A DNA stretch of 64,000 bases from Adiantum capillus-veneris. Its lineage: Eukaryota > Streptophyta > Polypodiopsida > Polypodiales > Pteridaceae. Under the pieces are notes generated by a model, which did not search any database, had not been told where the DNA came from, and saw only the letters and a program-made list of their open reading frames with translations. The DNA is taken from contig CM043953.1 of assembly GCA_014529385.2 (NCBI GenBank), positions 79,472,338 to 79,536,337 on the forward strand, given 5' to 3'. Below, one piece after another: positions 35,760-45,590 of this stretch; within the stretch, counting starts at the first letter, position 1, and each line of letters opens with the position of its first letter. The position numbers were made by a program, and so were the translations under genes.

Positions 35760-38437
35760 ATGGATCTAGGAAACATTACAGACCTCCCATCCTCAGCAAG
35801 ATTTTCAAGTTCGGAAACATTTTCTCTACATGTTTGGTTGCCAAAGGACTTCGCACCCTCAAAGCGTCATTACTTGCAAATTGCACAACAATGCCGTGCT
35901 GCAGGTCACACCAATGTGGACCTTTGGGTGCATGGTTGTCTCTACCCTAAGGATACAGCCATCAATGTGTACCCATCATTTAATAGCCTTGCTTCATTCT
36001 TACAATATGTAGGTAGAGAGGAGCAAGGTCTTCTTGGATATTGCAAGCAATTGTCGACTATTGGAGCTGATAGTGCACAATGGTCTTTGTATCAATGTCA
36101 ACGTCTTTCTCATACCACTAGTGGATTGTGCGAAAGGATATTTCATGCGGAGGAGGAAGTGGAAACTCTTAAGCTACAAGTGGAAGAGAAGGATGCTAAG
36201 ATTGCGAAGCTTGAAGATAAGATCCTGCATCTTAAAAAGACGCCCTTAGGTGCAAGGGAACGTAAGAGGAGCTTCAATGCCATAGAGACTTTAGCCCCCA
36301 AAGTTGGTGCTAGAAAAAGAAGGATTATAGCTAGAAGGTACATTTTGCTATGCTCCAATTTGTGTTTCTGTGGTAATGTTTTTGTCCATTCTTGTAGGAA
36401 TTTTGTAATAATGTTTTTGTTTGTTCTTGTAAGAATTTTATCCAAGAGCTCTAAAGATGGCCACAGCCAGGAGGATCGCATCCATTTGTTAAGTTTGTGC
36501 CTCAAGAAATCGAATGTCGTGGCCCTTTTACGAGCACCAAATGCATAACATTTAAACAATACTGTCACAAAGGAGGTGATGCGAAAGTTTTCAAATCTTG
36601 TGAGAGATGTTGATGTACAGAAGACTTGTGATGAAGTTGGAATTAGTACTAAGGGATACATTGCCTTATATGATCTCCTTAAGGATTCTTTAAGGGAAAG
36701 AGGAATTACTGAGAATGTTTTTCCTATACCACTTAAGGTCAATCTTGCTAAGACGGCCTCGAACGAAGACGTGTACTTTCAAATAGGAGTTTATTTGCAC
36801 ATAGAGGAGATAATGCCTTCATCCATCTTTACCAAGCATTCCAAAGGAGTTAAGAAACGTATCAATGCAAGCGTAGGTGTAGACAGGGTGGACAAGGTAT
36901 TTCCTTACTCAATGTCAAATAATACTTTTGTTGATTTGAGAAGGCTTCAAATGGCAATGATACATTTTTACGGTGTACCACCTAATGGTGAGGCTACAGT
37001 AATGCAGTCTTTTTTTTCAATTATGGTTTTTCTTGTGTTATTTTGGACATTTTTTAGTGCTAGGCTCAAAGTTGGTGTTTGTGCTCAAGCTAGACGAGTG
37101 TCACATTGTGAAGAAACGAAGATTAGAAAGGATAAGTATTACTCTCATGAACAAGGCATTATTTCATGCAAAACGTACAGCTATGAACGAGGATTGTGCA
37201 CCATCTTTCAGTGTGCATTCAGAGAAAGAAATTTGGTGGCTTGGTGCTATTGAGGTTCCTAAGGAGACCCATGGAGTGCTTGCTTAGATTTTTGAATGCA
37301 TTCCGTGGATAACGGATGTCATTAAGGCACAGCTAGCTGGGGGAAAACTCTAAGTAGATGCATAGGAGAGTTTGAAGTTGACTGGCACTTAGGTGGCAAT
37401 TTGAAAACAATCAAGTGCATTCTAGGGTGCAAACAAGGGGCATGAGCTCTCTATCCTTGTCCACTTTACATTAAGGGCTATAAGGCCATATGCACGCAAG
37501 ATCGCAATGGTCGACGAAACAGAGGAAGACGACAATTCACAAATTACACATGTGTGGGAGCAATTGATTCTATGATGTCCTATGCTGGAGGACCCAATTG
37601 TGCCGCAAAAGATAGTGAATGGAACCCTATAATTAACTTCCCTCTCAAAAATGTGCATTTTTGCATACTTCATGCTTTTATGCGCATCTTTGATCATTTA
37701 TTAAAGCTTCATATTGATTATGCCTTTACAATGAAGCCTGCGGAGAGGTTGTTTGACTCTATCTCAAAAGTTGGAAGGATATTTGCAAGTATACAACAGA
37801 CAATGATAGCAATGCAAGTGTTGTGCTTAGTTGACAACATGTTTGGGCGGTATTGGACAAGATGATGAAGATACTACAACTTGCAAGCATAACCAATGGA
37901 GCAACGACAAGAATTCCAAAATTTGGTGGTGGAATTCACAAAGACAGTCGTGATTGAATGCGGTGGGTCGAACATTACACACTATATGGTGAGTGCTTGC
38001 TATTCCGACTTGGTCTGTACTATGCTTTAGTTTTGATCATCGATGTGTTGTGGCTTTTTGGACAGCACACCCTCTATGCCCATGGTGCATACTTTATGAA
38101 CATGTATGGTTCATTGGATCTTTGGAGCATGCAAGGTATGGAGAAGTCACACTATCGTGCCAGGGGTGTCTACTTCAAGAATACAAGACATGGAGGAGGT
38201 TTAGTGTGCTCATGCTATCTTAAGGAAATGTTCAATTGCTTTTATTGCACCACCTTTGGATGCAAAGTGTTGAACGTGCAAGGTCATCGCACTTGGCAAA
38301 AGAAACTCGTTGACTGGTCCATGTTCGTTCCTCAAAATGTTAGAGATCCTTACAAGGTCCAACACGGCATGCAGTGTGGCGAGCATGAAGGACTAGTGTT
38401 GGAAAAGTTTGGGTCAGGCGGTAGTAGATGTATTTAA
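35760..38437 (+). pseudogene. DDE-transposase-like gene, copy 2 (in the large TIR element)
   Basis: ATG 35760 opens a first exon (MDLGNITDLPSSARFSSSET ... NVDLWVHGCLYP ... EEQGLLGYC, then a coiled coil of about 50 residues and a basic tail) ending at a donor near 36338. Later blocks: VGISTKGYIALYDLLKDSL (about 36630), NTFVDLRRLQMAMIHFYG (36930), VLKLDECHIV (Asp codon 37093-37095), WHLGGNLKTIKC with CPLY (37383-37470), NVHFCILHAFMRIF (37650), and GSLDLWSMQGMEKSHYRARG (Glu codon 38141). LDEC, GDLK...CxxC, HxxxxHA and QGMEKSH resemble the D, D, Zn and E blocks of RAG1/Transib/CMC-type transposases; this is inference. Here the second Asp is Asn. At least two frame changes and one stop are seen. 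Confidence 0.65.
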
Positions 38438-38657
38438 ATCTCATGAAAATGAAAAATCTACTACATTTGGATGCTCTTTTTTTTTGGATCAAGCGTTTGC
38501 ATTGTTTGATTGTTTAGGCAATTTTAGAAGTGTATATTTCGCTTTGTGCGTTTGAATAGTTCTCCAATTTCATGTGGTTTTAAAATTCAAAATATTATTT
38601 TCTCGTGCTTTTAGCGGCTCTTTTCCACCATGTGAACCCAACCTTATATGGCCACCC

Positions 38658-38666
38658 TATATAAAG
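38658..38666 (+). promoter_or_regulatory. TATA box of the H3-like gene
   Basis: TATATAAAG about 120 bp before the ATG at 38783, a normal plant core-promoter position if transcription starts near 38690. A 30-base C run (38694-38723) follows immediately and would be in the leader. Confidence 0.6.
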
Positions 38667-38693
38667 AGGGAACCCCCCCACCCACCCACCCCG

Positions 38694-38694
38694 C

Positions 38695-38723
<29 letters not shown>
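38694..38723. repeat. 30-base poly-C run
   Basis: Uninterrupted C homopolymer in the presumed leader of the H3-like gene, preceded by CCCACCCACCC. Confidence 0.95.
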
Positions 38724-38725
<2 letters not shown>

Positions 38726-38782
38726 TCAAACACCTCACCGAACACCACAAGCTCTGAGAAGCACCCCGACCGCACTTTCATG

Positions 38783-39362
38783 ATGGCAAGGACAAAAAAA
38801 CTACAAAGAAGAATCCAAAGACCATTGAGGTGCGTAGAAAGAAGAAGATGCGTGCAAATCGACAACCTGAAGAGCTAGCTGACCCAGATCACAGAGACAA
38901 ACATGTCCAATGAACGTCCGTCGTGGGAAGGGGAGGACATCCCAGTGAACCACAGGGTAGGTGGGAAGACGTTTTCAGGCCAAATGTGCCCGATGCCATC
39001 TGGCCTAGGTCGCCACACAATCGCCGGCAAGTCACTGCCCAAAGGAATGGGTGCCATGCCTTCTGATCAACCCAGCAATGATGAGCTTAGCAGTGAAGAT
39101 GAGGATTATGATCCGGATGAAGATGCCCCCCAGCCGCATCCCAAGCACCGTTGAAAGTCAAAATTCTACAGGAAGCCGCAGAGAGCAAAGCCACAAGGAT
39201 CTCAGAGGTCCCCCACAACACCCATCTCAAACAACACGACGACTTTGTCGAGCGTTTGCTGAGATTCGACATTACAAGAAGATAGATGACCTGCTTATTA
39301 GGAAAGCACCTTATGCATGGACATGTAAGGAAGTGCTACAAAACTACAACACAGAGTTTCAT
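38783..39362 (+). pseudogene. Divergent histone H3-like gene, N-terminal and core part (5' piece)
   Basis: The ATG at 38783 gives MARTKK, the start shared by histone H3 tails (MARTK). A Lys/Arg-rich stretch follows (TTKKNPKTIEVRRKKKMRAN after a frame change at an A7 run). Then comes about 80 residues of extra tail with an acidic block (SSEDEDYDPDEDAP), and the start of the histone fold: FAEIRHYKKIDDLLIRKAPY ... EVLQNYNTEF. This aligns with canonical REIRRYQKSTELLIRKLPF ... EIAQDFKTDL. The piece ends where the nested element begins at 39363; the rest of the fold is at 44795-44954. One TAG and two frame changes break the tail. The long extra tail suggests a centromeric or orphan H3 variant rather than bulk H3. 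Confidence 0.78.
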
Positions 39363-40028
39363 TAGGAAAAATATGAACCCTCTAGGGGCCCTTTGGGATT
39401 AAGGTTAATTAGAGGTCAGCCAATAGGAAGAGGGTGGTGGACACACTCTATACCCTCAAAAAAGTAGGGGGACAAGGTAGCCTTACACCTCTTAATTGTC
39501 TCTTACCTAGTGAGAAGGTAAGGGAGGTGGCTAGGGGAAAGAGAGGGGGGGGGGGGGACCACTTTGACCTCTTTTCCCCCACTTTTTGGCCCGGATTTAA
39601 AAATACACTAAAAATTTCAAATTTTCAAAAAAATTCAAATTTCAAGTTTTCCCTCCTTAAAAGATCCCCAAACCTATTTCATGGTCAAAAAAGTATTTTT
39701 GACCTTCAAAAGTTAAAAATGTGCACTAAAAAATCCAAAAATTTGATTTTTTTAAAAAACAAATCAAAACATCATTTTTACTCTCCAAAGTCTTTCCAAA
39801 CCTATTTTATAGCTAAAAAGTGTTTTTCTCTCTCTAAAAACCCTTTTCCAAGCTCTCCATTGCTGCAACAACCACATGCACCCCCTATAGTCCATCATTA
39901 TCTCTCTGCTAGCTTTCTCCCACCTCCATTGTAGCACCAAGCAAGCTCTTCCTCCATCTCTTCCCCTTGCCCACCACATAGTTTCACACCAAGCTAGCTC
40001 CTCTCCCTTCTCTCATCTCCATTACAAC

Positions 40029-40199
40029 ATGAAACAAGATTCTACTCCTTCTACTTTCATTCACTCACACTACATGGAAACCTCTACTCCCGAAGGTGGC
40101 AAAAGTATGAGCTCACATGAGTTGCATACCACAACAATAGGAGGTGTGAATATCGCGTGGGCATTGCAAGGGTTCATCTCCAACATAAAGATAGAATGG
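40029..40199 (+). CDS. Possible small first exon near the R-type end of the nested element
   Basis: ATG 40029 (MKQDSTPSTFIHSHYMETST ...) stays open for 57 codons and ends exactly at a consensus splice donor, TG|GTAAGA at 40200. It lies about 660 bp inside the R-type end and points inward. That is the same relative place and direction as the first exon of gene A in the large element (720 bp inside). The non-coding DNA outside both ATGs is also similar (ATGGTCAAAAAA, CCAAGCT.TCCAT.GCTGCA). It may be a decayed gene A homologue. No further exon was resolved. Confidence 0.4.
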
Positions 40200-41560
40200 T
40201 AAGAAAACTACCCTTGTAGCTTACATTCAGAGCTTAACATCATCTCCATCTTTAAGTTTATCATGCTGGAGAGAATTAACCTCTTTATGGATTTCAGTGT
40301 TTAGGCTTCACACCTCATAACACTAGGTGGTGCTATTTTGTTGATGACTTTGGTGCGCCATCTATAGTTGTGTAGCATGTGATTTGAGTCTCACAATGTA
40401 AGTAAGTTGTGTTATCTATGGAGAGTCGTCAAAGATTTTTCTTGTAATTTATTCTTCGTATAATTGTCATTAGATAATTGGAATGCTATCATTTTGTACT
40501 TTATAACTTTGTGCTCACATAATCTTTTGTTTACTTACAGATTCAACTTGTTTTAAGAGGACATGAGCAAGAAACCATGTGCAGAGATGGAAATCACTCT
40601 ATTTTTGTTCCTTGAGGAACCTTTCACTACCATGTTAAAAGATTTTGATAAGAATAGTAGGTGTTTTTTAGAATCTTGAACCAATAGGGACTCTCTAGGA
40701 GCTCTCATAGAAGCCATCCATATAGTACTACTATCTTCCCTAGTGTCATAGACACACACATACTCAAGTGTATATGAATCTCTAGATGAGGAAGACAAAT
40801 ACTTGTAAGATAAGCCTAACAGCAACAACGTTGTCTCCATTTGTAATTATTTTTCATGAGGCTGGATTCCTCTATAAATGCAATATAAATATGTTTTTTT
40901 GTTAAATGGTGTCGCATTGAGTGAGAGTATTTAATTTAGATTACTGAAGTTTCATACAAATCTGAGAAATATTGTTTACTTTTATGGATATTTTGATTTG
41001 CCTGTACGATGATTCAATTCGCAAGTCTTAATCACTCCACCTTGAAGAAATTCGAGCAATATTTTGATTTCAGTTTAATCATTAATGGTTATTCTTATTA
41101 AAGTGGATCATAAACTTTGTCAAGATGTCCTCATTTGGGGATGTTGAATATATATCATTAGTAATGTTTCACAAGAACACTAGGTGGACACAAGGAAGTA
41201 AAAATTGGCTCCTTGTTTGGTCGATTTCTAGTGTTTAATGTTTAGTGCACAGGATTTGTGAGGCCGTTGACATGGGGAGTTCACTAAAGTATATGTAACA
41301 TAGCACATGTGTTCAACAGAAGGGATTTTATATTCTTTTAAAGTTGCAGAAACATGTGTAGATAAGGCCTATAAGGGGTACTTTTAATCCATTCTAGTGA
41401 ACGCACGTGATATAGGAAAATTTTACATAGTGAATGCTCCGGACCTTTGAACACAAAGAAAGGGGGGGGGGGAGCTCTAATTACATCTAAGTGAAAAGAA
41501 GTGGAATTTGTACTGTCATGTTGCATAAAAATTTGCTTTCACTTAATCTAAAAAAAAATT
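40200..41560. other. Interior of the nested element without recognisable genes
   Basis: AT-rich sequence; short frames only. A 10-base G run lies near 41462. Confidence 0.45.
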
Positions 41561-41562
41561 AG

Positions 41563-42375
41563 TATCCTGGGGCGCAGACAAGGCCATATAATGCAAAAAA
41601 AGGGGTGGCCACAAGGGCGCGTAGTGAGCCATCCAAAACTGCTGGATGGGCCATATGTGGGTCCTTGTGGCCACCCTTTCTTGCATAATTAGGCTATTGC
41701 TGCACTGCAGAACCCTGGAAAAGACGAGATGAACCTAAAATTGAACTTTTCAAGCACATTATGCCTTCCTTCAACTCAACTTACTAGTTCCCTGCACCAA
41801 AAGGGAAAATCACATTGGACAGTATAAAAATCTAGTCTCATGCTGCATAAACATCTGGTTTCATCAAATATTAACATTCTTGCTATTATAAGGGGCAGAC
41901 AAGGCCATATAATGCAAAAAAAAGGTGGCCACAAGGGCGCGCAGGTGAGCCATCCAAAACTGTTGGATGGGCCATCTCTGCGCCCTTGTGGCCACCCTTT
42001 TTTTTTGCATAATTAGGCTATTGTTGCACTCCAAGACCTTGGAAAAGGTGTGATGAATGTAAAATTTAACTTTTCAAGCACATTATGCCTTCCTTCAACT
42101 CAACTGACTAGTTCCCTGCACCAAAAGGCCAAATCACATTGGACAATATAAAAATCTAGTCTCATGCTACATAAACATCTGGTTTCATCAACTATTAACA
42201 TTTTTGTTATCCTAAGGGGCAAACAAAGCTAGAAAATGCAAAAAAAGGGTGACCACAAGGGCGCGCAGATGAGCCATCCAAAACTGTTGGATGGGCCATC
42301 TGCGCGCCCTTGTGGCCACCCTTTTTTTTGCATTTTCTAGCTTTGTTTGCCCCTTAGGATGGCAAAAATGTTAAT
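41563..42375. repeat. Array of three long hairpins at about 322-bp spacing
   Basis: Each unit contains an inverted repeat of GCAAAAAAAGGTGGCCACAA-type arms around a CCAAAACTGTTGG centre. Centres lie at about 41639, 41960 and 42284. The third is almost continuous over 42194-42375, with arms of about 88 bases (ATTAACATTTTTGTTATCCT ... AGGATGGCAAAAATGTTAAT) and a 5-base loop. Spacers between hairpins (TTTTCAAGCACATTATGCCT ...) are also repeated, so the whole unit is tandemly duplicated. Confidence 0.92.
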
Positions 42376-42379
42376 ATTT

Positions 42380-43830
42380 GATTTAAATTTAACTCTTCAT
42401 GGCCAAAACCACTTAACTTAAAACACATGGATAAACCGAAAAGCCAAATCACTATGGAGACAATAGACACAACTCTTAATCATTTTGTCATTGCAAAGTC
42501 ATCTGAAATGATGTGAGCCTCTACAACTTCTTGAATAGCCTCCAATGCTATTGCTTGCATTTTATACTGATTTCCATAGCTTTGAAGCACCTCCTTCACC
42601 GTGTGAGCATATTTTTGATGCATGGCCATGATTCAAGTGTTAAGTTTTTTTTTTCTTTTTTTTTCTAAGTGTTGAACTTTTCGGTTGTTTTCAACAGCTT
42701 CTAGATTTCAATCGGCTCCGAATCTGTCTGGGCTTGTCTCACATGAATTTGTTTATCTCATCGTGTTCTTCGACCATCATGTGATAAGAAAAAATCATAT
42801 CTTGCTCGCATTCTCCAAAAATCAACGTGCAAGTTGATAATTTATTTAAAAATGATGTAAAACATACATTTTTTACTTTTTTCTTAATCTACGGGCTCCA
42901 ACGAGCATTAAAACCATGGAATCTGAAAATACTCAAAGAACCATTGTTTTTTATTGTGTTAAGGACTGTATTTCCTACATACAAAACTTTCCCAAAATCT
43001 CGCCCTAATACCTTCAAAAGTGGCTTCCAAGGAGTGTGCTCGGTCAAAATTTGAAACTGAAGAAAAACAATCAGAATGAACTCCTAGACTGTGTATAAAC
43101 TTTAGAATAACCAAATTTTTCTTCAAAAAAAAGTTATGCTAAAAATTTAAAAATAGCCCCCCATTGGACTCCCCACAACGATAGAAGTCAAAGGGTTCAA
43201 GGAGAGGTATGGTGTCACAAGTGCATGGTGGGAATCTCATCAAGGTTTATTCCGTCAAGATCTCTTGTACTTTACCATGTCTTCTCATGTACAATCTTAC
43301 CACAAAAAGAAAATGACACTTTAAATGACTACAAATGTTATTTAACTTATCAAACAATCTAAAATATCGTAGACCAATAGTGCTCTTACACATCAACAAA
43401 CAAAAAAGTCCAAACTTCTTCTCATTAACTTTGATAAACATACATTCGTGAACAACTTCCAAGGGGTAGTGCAGTCATAGTTCTTACATCCATTCCATGA
43501 CATGGTATGCTCATGGGGTGACCTATCATATAAAAATATATTTGGTGGGGGTGCCCTCATGTTAGGAAAGGGTGTGTTGCTGATGAAAAGTTGTTGTATT
43601 GTCCTACTAGGGATCTCTCCATGTTAGCATAGTGATTTTTGGTGTAGTGGGAGCCACATTGCTTGAGGAGAGCTTTGTGCCACCGTAAAAGCTTCATGTT
43701 ATGCTAGTTCCTTGAGCCATTCTTGCATTAGGATGAGATTACCCACCTCTAATAAGGATGGATTTGAAGCACCTACCTGCAAGATATAACAAAGAAGGCT
43801 GTTTTAGAGGAAAAGTGGTGACACTTGACC
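42380..43830. other. Interior of the nested element, non-coding
   Basis: No supportable gene. Downstream parts of the transposase-like gene would be expected here (minus strand) but I could not recognise them. Confidence 0.4.
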
Positions 43831-43833
43831 TCT

Positions 43834-44178
43834 CTAACCTGCACCCATTGTTTCTTGTAATGCCACTGTTTTGAGCTTAAGAGCTTGACATTCGTGCATC
43901 CATGAATGCAAAGAAGCACCTGCACCCATACACAACCAATTGCAATAGCCTAACAAGCCTACTTCTCCCCTCCCAAGATATTGAAGAACCATACACATTC
44001 GTCTCACCGACAGTATGACGATCTTGGGATGACCTCTGCTCACCCTCACGTGCGGCCTTCGGTGCAAACACCGCGGACAAGCAATATGTACACTTTTGTT
44101 GTGCGGAGTACATGGTGATGGAGGCATACGATTTGTGATGCCCGTGAGCACCATGGCAGTTGTTGCGTGAGGAAGCAA
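43834..44178 (-). pseudogene. Transposase-like gene, copy 3, N-terminal fragment
   Basis: The minus frame contains VLQYLGRGEVGLLGYC followed by MHECQALKLKTVALQETMG. This matches LQYVGREEQGLLGYC and the adjacent coiled-coil start of copy 2. The upstream 60 codons lie in a second minus frame, indicating a frameshift. The fragment begins about 600 bp inside the L-type end of the nested element, as copy 2 does (about 830 bp) in the large one. Later blocks are missing. Confidence 0.65.
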
Positions 44179-44794
44179 AGAATGAAAAGAAAGAGGGGGG
44201 AGGGAGAGGGAGGAACATTGGAGAAGAGAAGGGGACAGAGGGGGGAGAGGGAGAGAGAGGGGAGGAGGAGTAGAGAAGGGGGTAGGGAGGGAGAGGAGAG
44301 GAACATGGGAGGAGAGAAGGGGGCAGAGGGGGGAGAGGGAAAGAGAGGGGAGGAGGAGGAGAGAAGGGGGTAGGGAGGGAGAGAGGAGGAGAGAACAAAG
44401 GTTTTTTTTTAAAAAAAAGTGGACTTTTAGTGTTTCTAGGTTTTTAAAAATGTCAAAAATTGATTTTTTGATGTGTATATATGTTGGTAGGGAGTTTTAA
44501 GTCAAAAATAAGTAAAAATAACTTTTTTGAAAAAAAATCAAATTTTGGCTCTTAGTGACCCACGTTTTTGCTGATGTGGCCACACCCCTTTACTCCCTTC
44601 ACTTTCCAAAAGCTAGAGAGAGAAAGTGACCTCTTAGGTCCACATCCTACATGTGTCTAAAAAAAAGGCTAGAAAAGTCTACTCAAAACTAGCTTCTTGA
44701 ATGCCCTTGTCCCCTTAACCCTACACAACATTAGCCTTAATCCCTAAAAATTAGGATTCCTTACAAGGCCCATGCAAAGTCCATATTTCTCCTA

Positions 44795-44954
44795 ATGTTG
44801 GATGTTTGCAATTGCCCTCGAATCAATTCAGGAGGCTATAGAGGTTTATTTGGTGAGTCTCTTTGAAGACACATTCTTATGTGTTATCCATGCCAAGCAT
44901 GTAACAATCATGGCCAAGGACATGCAACTTGCACCTCACCTAAGGCAGGATTGA
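44795..44954 (+). pseudogene. Histone H3-like gene, C-terminal piece
   Basis: Frame TGT TGG ATG TTT (from about 44796) reads [20 protein letters not shown] then [20 protein letters not shown] and [10 protein letters not shown] before TGA at 44952. It aligns with canonical H3 [20 protein letters not shown] ... [20 protein letters not shown], that is helix 2, loop 2 and helix 3. Three extra residues sit near the start of helix 2. It is in the same frame as the 5' piece if one TA is kept at the insertion point. There the joined codon is TAA, aligned with a Phe of canonical H3. Confidence 0.85.
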
Positions 44955-45590
44955 TACCCTCTGATGTCAAAACCTTTTTTTCTAACTAACTTTTGTATCG
45001 GAATCAACTTACTTTGGAACCCTTGTACTGGATTCAAGAATTCTTGAGAACTCAATGTATTTTCACTTTGCGACAGATACAATCCATCTATTTTTGTCTC
45101 TCCATGTTACCTTAATGTCCAATTTTAATGTCTATTTGTCTACATTTATTTTGTTAAATGGTTGAAGGTGAGATGTTAATCAGCTATACAAAAGGCTAAT
45201 CAATTGGAAACCAAAGCTAAATAAATTTTTTGGTTGGCTTGAAATTGTCCATTAGGTAAAAAAATTTCTTTGTATATGCCAAAAACTTGCAAAACTTTTC
45301 AAATTGGTGTTGTCCACAAGACAGTGAGAATTGGCCAGACAGCAGTCTTGTAGGGACAAATCTCACTGCCTTGTGGACACAGCTAAAATTGCATGAAATG
45401 TCAATAACATGGCACAACTAGTACCAAAAAAGCTATTATATGCAATTTTTTGGACAAGTTGTTTTCAATGTACAAAATCAACTTTTAAATATTTTGCTTT
45501 GTCACTGAACATGAGCAAAACATTAGATTTAACTTTGCAAAGATCATGGAGAAGAGAGATAATTTTCATTTAAAAGCTTGTACATCTGGA
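44955..45590. other. Spacer between the H3-like gene and gene B (convergent 3' ends)
   Basis: AT-rich, no supportable gene. It should hold the 3' ends of both convergent genes. An inverted pair (CAAGACAGTGAGA / TCTCACTGCCTTGTGGAC, about 45314-45378) could form a short hairpin. Confidence 0.45.

Larger units (their letters stand above)
39365..44792 (-). mobile_element. Nested 5.4-kb element of the same TIR family, opposite orientation
   Basis: The left end GGAAAAATATGAACCCTCTA shares internal sequence (CCAATAGGAAGAGGGTGGTG, near 39420) with the right end of the large element. The right end, reverse-complemented GGAGAAATATGGAC ... CTTGTAAGGAATCCTAATTT, matches the left end of the large element. 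TA flanks both ends. It contains an N-terminal fragment of the transposase-like gene (43834-44178, minus) next to the L-type end, a small exon near the R-type end, and a hairpin array. Removing it with one TA rejoins the H3 frame exactly. Confidence 0.8.

Noticed and set aside
36143-36742. 199-codon minus frame opposite the transposase-like gene
   Set aside because: Antisense shadow of the plus-strand gene, which has recognisable homologues in copies 1 and 3.
38574-38783. Proline-rich frame before the H3-like gene
   Set aside because: Produced by the poly-C run and CCCACCC motif.
43877-44398. Proline/serine/leucine-rich minus frame (LPPLPPSLLPC...)
   Set aside because: Mostly a translation of a GGGAGAGGGAG minisatellite (44185-44395). 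Only the downstream copy 3 fragment has homology.
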